Shown piece by piece: positions 1 to 6,226 of a DNA stretch of 47,903 nucleotides. Location: NCBI GenBank assembly GCA_900316045.1, contig ONBM01000020.1, forward strand, positions 1 through 47,903, in the 5' to 3' direction. Within the stretch, counting starts at the first letter, position 1. The number at the start of each line of letters is the position of its first letter. The stretch comes from an uncultured Bacteroidales bacterium. GTDB lineage: Bacteria; Bacteroidota; Bacteroidia; Bacteroidales; UBA932. Made by a program: the position numbers and the translations under genes. A model generated the notes under the pieces. That model searched no databases. It was not told the DNA's origin and worked only from the letters and a program-made list of their open reading frames with translations.

Positions 1-154
1 GGCGACACTAATATAGTGATAATCAATGAGATATGCAATAACTCTCAAAGATTTCAACCTTAGCATTTTTCTTTTTTTAGCTACTTGCGAAACTTAAAAT
101 ATTCATAAAAATCTTTACAAGCCTTTTTGTAACCAACCTTTTTGTCTATTATTG

Positions 155-180
155 ACTTGCTAGATTTTCCCCTAGCAAGT
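155..180 (+). repeat. Hairpin immediately upstream of the transposase gene
   Basis: The 9-base arms ACTTGCTAG (155-163) and CTAGCAAGT (172-180) are perfectly complementary around an 8-base loop. The hairpin ends 7 bases before the transposase ATG at 188. IS200/IS605-type and REP-associated Y1 transposases recognise hairpins near element ends, and some IS200 elements also hide their start in a stem. The position would fit either role. Which role applies here is inference; the pairing is seen directly. Confidence 0.6.
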
Positions 181-187
181 TCCAAAA

Positions 188-1036
188 ATGAAAAACTTCA
201 CGAACAATTACTGGCATCTATGCTCGGACGAGCTGCCGAATGACCTGATTTTCAGGAATGATAAGGAATATGTCTACGGAATGAACAGCATTCCTCTTGC
301 CCTGCAAAGCGTCAAAATAAAAATCTACTGCTTCACACTCATGAGCAACCACTTGCACATTCTGCTCAGCGGCGAGAAAAAGCAGGCGGAAATATTCTTC
401 AATAAATTAAAGCAGCACCTAGGCATGCTGCTTCCACACTCTCCTTTGAGAGGACTAAAGCCCAAGCTCATCGAAGTTCCTGATGAAGAAGCATTCAGGA
501 CGGAAGTTGCATACATAATGAGAAACTGCCTTGCTGCTGGAATATGCGATCCATACAATTACAAATGGGGTACTGGCTATCTCTATTTCAATCCAAGAAT
601 AGGTTGGACTCGTGCTGTCCAGGCGAAGGAAATGTCATCGACAAATCTTAGGAATATGATAAATTCCCGTATCCATATTCCAGATTTTTATCTGATTTGC
701 GATGGTATCATCCTGCCAGAATCTTACGTACATTACCATAAAGTTGAGGAATTATTTGGAAAGCCCACGGATCTGTTCGCAATGATTCGTTACTGGAATC
801 TGGAGCAGAAAGAGGTCTTCATGACTACTGGAGTCGATAAGGAATTTTATGACGACGCAACGGTTCTAAAAAAGCTCCGGGATGATTGGGGCATTGATAA
901 TTTGAGGAAACTAGACATTGTCGATCGCAGGAAGAAAGTTCCAATGCTTAGGAATATGCTAGGGTGCAGCATCAAGCAAATCTGTCGGATAGCAGCCCTC
1001 GACGAGATAACCGTTCGACGTTTCAGCCCGTGGTAA
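188..1036 (+). CDS. REP-associated-type Y1 (HUH) transposase
   Basis: Single-strand DNA transposase of the Y1_Tnp superfamily. The HUH metal-binding motif is seen as SNHLHILL (H55 and H57). The segment around residues 108-134 (AYIMRNCLAAG, later YKWGTGYLYF) matches the tyrosine-helix region of RAYT proteins, where YIxxNPVxAG is usual, so Y109 is the likely catalytic tyrosine. At 282 aa it is longer than minimal IS200 TnpA (about 150 aa). The C-terminal part (about 230-282) looks like an HTH, as in many RAYTs. It stands alone, with no TnpB. A hairpin lies directly upstream and palindromic elements lie downstream at 1084-1229, which is the typical RAYT-REP arrangement. It carries the host word GAATAT/ATATTC six times in 850 bases, so it appears long resident. 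Exact RAYT subgroup is not determined. Confidence 0.82.
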   Translation: MKNFTNNYWHLCSDELPNDLIFRNDKEYVYGMNSIPLALQSVKIKIYCFTLMSNHLHILLSGEKKQAEIFFNKLKQHLGMLLPHSPLRGLKPKLIEVPDEEAFRTEVAYIMRNCLAAGICDPYNYKWGTGYLYFNPRIGWTRAVQAKEMSSTNLRNMINSRIHIPDFYLICDGIILPESYVHYHKVEELFGKPTDLFAMIRYWNLEQKEVFMTTGVDKEFYDDATVLKKLRDDWGIDNLRKLDIVDRRKKVPMLRNMLGCSIKQICRIAALDEITVRRFSPW

Positions 1037-1083
1037 GGGCGGCGGATCAATACGCTACGAATTTTTTACCTTGAAGAGCAGGT

Positions 1084-1148
1084 GACCGTACGGAGGTGCC
1101 TAGTAAATCGTTGATTGCCAAGGGCATTTTCCTAGGTCACGTACGGTC
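1084..1148. repeat. REP-like palindromic element A
   Basis: A 65-base element that begins GACCGTACG and ends CGTACGGTC, a perfect 9-base terminal inverted repeat. Inside it, GTGCCTAG near the left pairs with CTAGGTCAC near the right with one bulge, giving a long imperfect hairpin. The centre contains TTGATTG and GGGCATTT, which recur in the other copies. It lies 48 bases after the transposase stop. The tail CGGTCCCCTGCCGGC (to 1158) is repeated exactly after element B. Confidence 0.75.
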
Positions 1149-1164
1149 CCCTGCCGGCTAGATA

Positions 1165-1229
1165 GACCGTAAGGATGGCGCTCGTAAGTCATTGATCATC
1201 AATGGCATTTCCTTGGGTCTCGCACGGTC
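1165..1229. repeat. REP-like palindromic element B
   Basis: A second 65-base copy in the same orientation as element A and only 16 bases after it. It starts GACCGTAAG and ends CGCACGGTC, a slightly decayed version of the terminal repeat. The apex is a strong stem, CATTGAT paired with ATCAATG around one base. The right flank repeats the CCCCTGCCGGC tail of element A (to 1239). Two closely spaced copies in tandem resemble a BIME-like pair. Confidence 0.75.
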
Positions 1230-1314
1230 CCCTGCCGGCCAGCAAGCCAAACTGAACGCAGATGGCTCGTTAGTCTTTAGCGACAAATAACTTAACGCCT
1301 ATGGAAACTTACGT

Positions 1315-1394
1315 CTAAATAAAACGGCTAAATGGTGCGACTAAATTAAACGGCTAAATCGGGCGGCTCAACAGTGCGACTAAATAAAACGGCT
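1315..1394. repeat. Three degenerate short direct repeats
   Basis: The word CTAAATAAAACGGCTAAAT occurs at 1315-1333, again with one change at 1341-1359, and in part at 1380-1394. A weaker relative (CGACAAATAACTTAACGCCT) lies near 1281. Two copies are preceded by GCGA. No reading frame is evident. The rest of the 1037-1617 gap holds elements A and B, this cluster, and the 31-base repeats. Confidence 0.6.
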
Positions 1395-1415
1395 GGGCTA
1401 AATCGCCTCAAGTGG

Positions 1416-1512
1416 GGTTTGAATGATAGCTATACATAAAACGGGCGAGGAGCAGCGACGCACTGGCCAAGCGCGACCTGCGGTTTGAATGATAGCTATA
1501 CATAAAACGGGC
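1416..1512. repeat. Two exact 31-base direct repeats with a 35-base spacer
   Basis: Positions 1416-1446 and 1482-1512 are identical over 31 bases, separated by 35 bases. Within each copy there is a 26-base core that starts GTTT and ends AAAC, with ATAGCTAT as a small internal palindrome. Repeat and spacer length fall in the CRISPR range, but there are only two units and no cas gene in the window. The end AAAACGGGC resembles AAAACGGCT of the neighbouring degenerate repeats, so a shared origin is more likely. Confidence 0.7.
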
Positions 1513-1547
1513 AAAACTAGGTTCATATCAGGTAATTTTTGATATTG

Positions 1548-1580
1548 TTTGCAGTTCTAATTTCTTTATTTATAAATTTG
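1548..1580 (+). promoter_or_regulatory. Bacteroidetes-type promoter for the GT2 gene
   Basis: TTTG at 1548-1551, 21 bases, then TAAATTTG at 1573-1580, which fits the -33/-7 consensus of Bacteroidetes. Predicted start is about 1586, about 30 bases before the ATG at 1618. Confidence 0.6.
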
Positions 1581-1617
1581 CACGATAATTGACAATGTTT
1601 TTCGGCCTATAAAATGA

Positions 1618-2397
1618 ATGATTATGGCGAATAAGACCGCAGACTACGAGTTCACGATAGTTGTCCCAGTGTATAACGAGGAGGACAATATGGAGAGGCT
1701 GGAGAAGACTCTGGCCGGTTATCTCCCTAAAGCGGCGCGGAAGGCTTGCGTCCTGTTCGTGAACGATGGGTCGAAGGATATGAGCCTAGAAGGGATAAAG
1801 GCCGCATGCGAGCGGAACCATGATTTCTATTACATCAGTTTCGTGAAGAATTGCGGTCTGAGCGCGGCCATCAAGGCTGGATTCGACTATTGCGAGTCAA
1901 AACTCGTGGGTTACGTCGATGCCGACCTGCAGACTGCTCCGGAAGACTTCAACCTGCTGCTTAAAGACATCGACCGCTATAGCATGGTCATAGGGATAAG
2001 GGCGAATCGAAAAGACTCGTTCTTCAAGAATATGCAGTCGAAAATCGCCAACGGTTTCCGGAAGATGATGACGCACGATGGCGCAACAGACACCGGATGC
2101 CCGTTGAAAGTCTTGCACGCAGATGTGGCGAAACGCATTCCAATGTTCAAGGGGATGCACCGATTCCTGCCTGCGTTGGTGCTGCTGCAAGAAGGAGGCT
2201 CATACGAGCAGGTTCCGGTGAGGCATTTCCCCCGCACGGCAGGAAAATCTAAATATCACCTATGGAACAGGCTTATAGGTCCATTCAATGATTGCTTCGC
2301 ATACAGATGGATGAAGCCTCGCTACATCAACTACAAGGTCGGCGACGACAACATCTCCACGGCAGGCGGCCAAGGGCTGAGCCAGACTGAATCCTGA
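1618..2397 (+). CDS. Family 2 glycosyltransferase, polyprenyl-phosphate sugar synthase type
   Basis: GT-A fold glycosyltransferase resembling dolichol-phosphate mannose synthase and ArnC. The N-terminal signature VVPVYNEEDN (residues 16-25), VNDGSKD (48-54) and the metal-binding DADLQ (101-105) are all present. Enzymes of this type move a sugar from a nucleotide donor onto undecaprenyl or dolichyl phosphate on the cytoplasmic face. At 259 aa it lacks the C-terminal membrane helices of GtrB/ArnC-type proteins, so it resembles soluble DPM1-like forms. It is followed after 25 bases by a double LAB_N protein and an ArnT-like transferase, which suggests it makes the lipid-linked donor for that transferase. 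An alternative ATG lies two codons downstream. The donor sugar cannot be told from sequence. Confidence 0.85.
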   Translation: MIMANKTADYEFTIVVPVYNEEDNMERLEKTLAGYLPKAARKACVLFVNDGSKDMSLEGIKAACERNHDFYYISFVKNCGLSAAIKAGFDYCESKLVGYVDADLQTAPEDFNLLLKDIDRYSMVIGIRANRKDSFFKNMQSKIANGFRKMMTHDGATDTGCPLKVLHADVAKRIPMFKGMHRFLPALVLLQEGGSYEQVPVRHFPRTAGKSKYHLWNRLIGPFNDCFAYRWMKPRYINYKVGDDNISTAGGQGLSQTES

Positions 2398-2422
2398 AGC
2401 CAAACCGCAATGACTGAATAAT

Positions 2423-3079
2423 ATGTTCCAAGGGATACCAAACTGGCTGATATTCACGATAGGGTTCATTGCCCAGTTCTTCTTCACCGCACGCACGCTG
2501 CTGCAGTGGTTCCTATCGGAAAAAGCCAAGAAGGTATCCTCCCCCACATCTTATTGGATTTTCAGCGTCATAGGTTCCTGGACCATGTTTTTCTACGGAG
2601 TCTTGCGAAACGACTTCTCGATCATCCTCGGACAGCTGATTTCATATTACATCTACCTCTGGAATCTGAATGCGAAAGGAGTCTGGAAGAAGCTTCACGC
2701 CATTCTTAAAGCCGTGCTCCTGCTCACCCCTGTCGCCGCCGTGATTCTCCTCTTGAAAGATGCCGGTTCGTTCCTCAGCAAATTCCTCAACAATGCAGAA
2801 ATACCACTCTGGATGGTCATCTATGGCTCCGCAGGGCAGATAATATTCACTCTGCGCTTCATCTACCAGTGGGCATATTCAGAGAAGAAACATGAATCCG
2901 TGCTGCCTGCAGGTTTCTGGATGATAAGCCTCTTCGGCTCGGCAGTCATAATCTCTTACGGAATATTCAGAAAAGACCCTGTGCTCATTCTGGGTCAGTC
3001 CTTCGGCTTCATCGCCTACACTCGCAATTTAATGATATGGTATTCTTCAAAAAAGAAAACGAATGCCGAAAAGCAATGA
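2423..3079 (+). CDS. Double LAB_N-domain membrane protein
   Basis: A 218-aa polytopic protein made of two similar three-helix units, about residues 1-75 and 125-205. Each has the same order of features: FTxRxxxQW near the first helix (FTARTLLQWF and FTLRFIYQWA), then SEKxxxS with a following FWxxSxxGS or YWIFSVIGS motif, and ILGQ near the last helix. These are marks of the LAB_N domain (lipid-A-disaccharide synthase N-terminal region), a family related to the small SemiSWEET/PQ-loop carriers. No glycosyltransferase domain is attached. Its 3' end overlaps the next gene by 17 bases, so the two are translationally linked. A role in moving or presenting the lipid-linked sugar made by the upstream GT2 is inference. 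Confidence 0.78.
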   Translation: MFQGIPNWLIFTIGFIAQFFFTARTLLQWFLSEKAKKVSSPTSYWIFSVIGSWTMFFYGVLRNDFSIILGQLISYYIYLWNLNAKGVWKKLHAILKAVLLLTPVAAVILLLKDAGSFLSKFLNNAEIPLWMVIYGSAGQIIFTLRFIYQWAYSEKKHESVLPAGFWMISLFGSAVIISYGIFRKDPVLILGQSFGFIAYTRNLMIWYSSKKKTNAEKQ

Positions 3080-4751
3080 CAGCATTTTGAGAAGACACCC
3101 CCTTCCCTTTGTCTTCCTCACAGTGGTAATATGTCTCATGCCTATCTTGACGCAGAGGGATTTCACTCCGATGAACGAGCTGCGCTACCTTAGCATTGCA
3201 GACGAGACGATAGAGAACGACCATATATTCATATTAACGAATCATGGCGAGCCTTACGCAGACAAGCCTCCGCTTTACATCTGGCTCATCATATTGCTAA
3301 AAAAACTTGCCGGCGGCCACAGCATATTCTTGCTCAGCATGTTAGGGCTGATTCCCGCATTCATCACCGTCGCCGTGCTGGACAAGTGGATATTCGTGGA
3401 TGACAAGAAAAATGCTTTGGACAGAGCCGCAATGGCGCTGATGCTATGCTCTTCGGGTCTTTTCCTCACCCTAAGCTTCTATTTCAGGATGGACATGATG
3501 ATGACCATGTTCATAGTGCTGGCGCTATATTCATTTCATCTGATGTATTCAGGACGGGGTAACTTCAAGCTTCAGAGCTGGCTGCTTCCGCTTTGGATAT
3601 TCCTAGCCATTTTCACCAAGGGTCCTGTCGGCCTGCTGATGCCAGTCTTGGTGATTCTGGTGTTCCTGCTCATGGAAAAAGAGGCGAAGGAACTGGGGAA
3701 ATATTTGGGGATTAAGACATTAGGCGTTATAGCAAGCCTCTGCGCTCTCTGGTTCCTTGGAGTGATAGCCGAGCATGGAGGAAAGGAATATCTCTACGAC
3801 CTCACGGTGCACCAGACTTTTGGCAGGGCAGTGAACTCTTTCCACCATAATGAGCCAATATATTACTATCTTAAGAATATATGGCTGACCATCTTTCCTT
3901 ACAGCATTCTAATCTTCCCAGTGCTTTCAGCGGGTCTCCCGAGCCCTCGCAAGATGAAAACAGGAGAGAAGTCGGACGACGAAAAAATATTCCTGATAAG
4001 CTTCTGGGGCACTTTTCTGATGCTCTGCATCATTAGCTCGAAGCACATCCTCTACTTGATGCCTCTGGTGCCCTTCGCCATTTACGGTTTCTACCTCATC
4101 GTGAAGCGCATGGGATGGCGGAAATGGATGAATATTCTGCTCTCAATCACGGCAGGACTCACCTGCCTTACTGCAGTCGCTCTGATAATAGTTTTCAGAA
4201 CTGACTCCATCCCTGCCCTGCATAAGATTCTGAGCGGCTATCCTTTCCTTCAGAGCAATTTCACGACTGTGGCTCTAGTCATGATGCTTATCGGCGGCGC
4301 CATGTCGCTCATTATTCTGTTCTGGAAGCGGCAATGGCAGAAAAGCATAATCTGGCTGGCCCTAGGGTGGTTGCTGGCAGTCTATTCTGCATCCTTCCAG
4401 ATGAATCAGATCAATGACATCATAGGCTACGGGAATTTCTGCAAGGCCATTCCTGAGAACACGAACGTGGCTGCAATTAACGTAAGGAGGCCAGAAAACA
4501 TAGATGTATACATCCACAGGGAGATTGCAAAGGACTACGCCAAAGACACGACCGCTTTCAAGAACGACTTGGCGAATGGGACATTGCAGAAACCTGTGAC
4601 TCTGATAGTTTCGGACAAGATGCTCCGGAAGGGCTTTCTAGGATGGTGCGAGCAGAACGGTAGCATGATCGACTGTCACGGCCCCTATGCTTTGGTTTTC
4701 TTCGGAAATGAGCAGAATGAGGCGCCTCCTGCTTCCGAAAATCCCTCATAA
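3063..4751 (+). CDS. ArnT-like family 39 glycosyltransferase
   Basis: A 562-aa integral membrane glycosyltransferase of the ArnT/PMT (GT39/GT83) type. After a first membrane helix comes the catalytic loop with RDFTPMNELRY (around residues 32-42), where the acidic residue of the D/E motif lies, and GEPYADKPPLYIWL, matching the GxxYxDKPPLYFW signature. About ten further membrane segments follow, then a small periplasmic C-terminal domain (about 450-562). The family transfers a sugar from a polyprenyl phosphate onto lipid A or protein at the periplasmic face. Overlap with the LAB_N gene and the upstream GT2 makes a three-step pathway. The acceptor is unknown; lipid A is the usual acceptor of ArnT-like enzymes. 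Confidence 0.85.
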   Translation: MPKSNDSILRRHPLPFVFLTVVICLMPILTQRDFTPMNELRYLSIADETIENDHIFILTNHGEPYADKPPLYIWLIILLKKLAGGHSIFLLSMLGLIPAFITVAVLDKWIFVDDKKNALDRAAMALMLCSSGLFLTLSFYFRMDMMMTMFIVLALYSFHLMYSGRGNFKLQSWLLPLWIFLAIFTKGPVGLLMPVLVILVFLLMEKEAKELGKYLGIKTLGVIASLCALWFLGVIAEHGGKEYLYDLTVHQTFGRAVNSFHHNEPIYYYLKNIWLTIFPYSILIFPVLSAGLPSPRKMKTGEKSDDEKIFLISFWGTFLMLCIISSKHILYLMPLVPFAIYGFYLIVKRMGWRKWMNILLSITAGLTCLTAVALIIVFRTDSIPALHKILSGYPFLQSNFTTVALVMMLIGGAMSLIILFWKRQWQKSIIWLALGWLLAVYSASFQMNQINDIIGYGNFCKAIPENTNVAAINVRRPENIDVYIHREIAKDYAKDTTAFKNDLANGTLQKPVTLIVSDKMLRKGFLGWCEQNGSMIDCHGPYALVFFGNEQNEAPPASENPS

Positions 4752-4755
4752 AGAC

Positions 4756-4763
4756 TAACTTTG
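4756..4763 (+). promoter_or_regulatory. Putative -7 element for the epimerase gene
   Basis: TAACTTTG matches TAnnTTTG and lies 21 bases before the ATG at 4785, within the short gap after the GT39 stop. No good -33 TTTG is visible (TTCC at 4733-4736), so the site is weaker than others here. It would allow the epimerase to be made independently of the upstream genes. Confidence 0.45.
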
Positions 4764-4784
4764 CCTTGCTAATTTTTTACGGAT

Positions 4785-5816
4785 ATGAAAATTCTGGTTA
4801 CTGGAGCAGCTGGCTTCATTGGTTCCGCATTATGCAGGGCGCTCGCAGAAAGGGGCGACGAGATCGTCGGGCTGGACAATATCAATGAATATTACGACGT
4901 GGCGCTGAAATATGGGAGGCTGGAAGCCAACGGGCTGCGCAGGCCTTTCATAGAAGGAGACATCGTAAAGAGCCATGAATATGCTAACTTGCGTTTCGTA
5001 AGGATGGACCTCTGCGACAAAGAGGGCATCGATTCGCTTTTCAAGAAGGAAGGCTTCGACAAGGTCATGAACCTGGCGGCTCAGGCAGGCGTGAGATACT
5101 CCATCACGAACCCATATTCTTATATTAAAAGCAACATAGAAGGCTTCTTCAACATTCTGGAGGCGTGCAGGAATTTCAAGGTCGGGCATCTGGTTTTCGC
5201 TTCCTCAAGTTCGATTTATGGCGACCAGAAAGAAGTCCCGTTCAGGGAGGATTTCAAGACCGACTCCCCCGTCAGCCTTTACGCTGCCACCAAGAAATCT
5301 AATGAGCTGCTGGCATATTCCTACACCCATCTTTATGGTTTCTCAGCAATAGGGCTGCGCTATTTCACCGTGTATGGTCCTTGGGGCAGGCCGGACATGT
5401 CGCCTATGCTGTTTGCCACGGCAATCTGCAAGGGAGAGCCCATCAAGGTGTTCAACAACGGGAACATGATGAGGGACTTCACCTACATCTCCGACATTGT
5501 CAGCGGCACCATAAAGGCTATTGATTACGAACCGGACAGGGTGGCATCCAATGAGGCCGGATTTTTCAAGGCATATAACATCGGCTGCTCTAATCCGGTC
5601 AGGCTCATGGATTTCATCAGCGAGATAGAATCTGCGATGGGCAAGCCTGCCGAGAAGATATTCCTGCCAATGCAGCCCGGGGACGTGCTTCAAACCTATG
5701 CAGACACTTCCGCCCTCGAGCATGACCTTGGCTACAAGCCATCCGTGACACTTCACGAAGGCATAGGCCGGTTCATAGAATGGTTCAGATCCGACCGCAA
5801 TCCCCTCAGGCCATAA
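4785..5816 (+). CDS. UDP-glucuronate 4-epimerase (extended SDR)
   Basis: A 343-aa NAD-dependent sugar-nucleotide epimerase. The Rossmann motif GAAGFIG is at residues 7-13, and the catalytic pair is Y166 and K170 (YAATKKSNE) with serines at 140-143. The segment RYFTVYGPWGRPDMSP is characteristic of the UDP-glucuronate 4-epimerase group (Cap1J/LspL/GAE), which interconverts UDP-GlcA and UDP-GalA. Length is as expected for the family. Its place after the GT2, LAB_N and GT39 genes suggests it supplies the nucleotide sugar for that pathway, perhaps galacturonic acid. The product could also feed capsule or O-antigen synthesis elsewhere. The gene ends at the left edge of a suspected foreign block. 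Confidence 0.85.
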   Translation: MKILVTGAAGFIGSALCRALAERGDEIVGLDNINEYYDVALKYGRLEANGLRRPFIEGDIVKSHEYANLRFVRMDLCDKEGIDSLFKKEGFDKVMNLAAQAGVRYSITNPYSYIKSNIEGFFNILEACRNFKVGHLVFASSSSIYGDQKEVPFREDFKTDSPVSLYAATKKSNELLAYSYTHLYGFSAIGLRYFTVYGPWGRPDMSPMLFATAICKGEPIKVFNNGNMMRDFTYISDIVSGTIKAIDYEPDRVASNEAGFFKAYNIGCSNPVRLMDFISEIESAMGKPAEKIFLPMQPGDVLQTYADTSALEHDLGYKPSVTLHEGIGRFIEWFRSDRNPLRP

Positions 5817-6127
5817 TCTTAAAATTGCTGGTGCCATCCAACTTCGAGCACGGCACGGAGTTTTATGCCGAGCAGCTCTGCATCACCTTCAACTACCTGA
5901 ATAAAATCGTAAAACAAGTACTGGGGACATCTACCAAGGCATATATCCTGCAGCGACGCATGCAGGAAGCCTGCCGACAGCTGCAATACACCACGCTCTC
6001 CGTGGAGGGGATTGCCGAGGAGCTGGCTTACAAGGGTGCCACCTATTTCGTGCGTGCTTTTGGCAAGACTATGGGGACGACACCATTAGCAGATCGCGAC
6101 GCAAAGGCAAAGAGTCCCGGAAAGTAA
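5817..6127 (+). pseudogene. Remnant of an AraC-family regulator (DNA-binding domain only)
   Basis: The frame that is open from before 5817 to the stop at 6125-6127 encodes only an AraC-type C-terminal domain. The first HTH is seen around FYAEQLCITFNYLNKIVKQ, then a linker helix (AYILQRRMQEACRQLQ), and the second HTH around LSVEGIAEELAYKGATYF and VRAFGKTMGTTP. Full AraC regulators of this group have about 280-300 residues; the sensing half is missing, and the only in-frame ATG (5780) lies inside the epimerase gene. The final residues after TTPLADR also depart from the usual SPxxYR ending. It is therefore called a truncated copy. A related fragment is found at 8802-8844, on the other side of the uvrA-like gene. 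Confidence 0.7.
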
Positions 6128-6148
6128 CATTCATGTCCTGTATATTTC

Positions 6149-6179
6149 TTGGAACAACAGTCGAATAGCCGTACTTTTG
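6149..6179 (+). promoter_or_regulatory. Bacteroidetes-type promoter for the uvrA-like gene
   Basis: TTG at 6149-6151, 20 bases, then TACTTTTG at 6172-6179. The ATG is at 6227, giving a leader of about 40 bases. Confidence 0.6.
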
Positions 6180-6226
6180 CATCGTAAAAAAATTAGAACA
6201 ACAATTTAAAAAGAAAGGATACAAAG

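Noticed and set aside
1416..1512. CRISPR array
   Set aside because: Only two repeats, no cas genes in the window, and related AAAACGG words in nearby degenerate repeats. Listed as a repeat instead.
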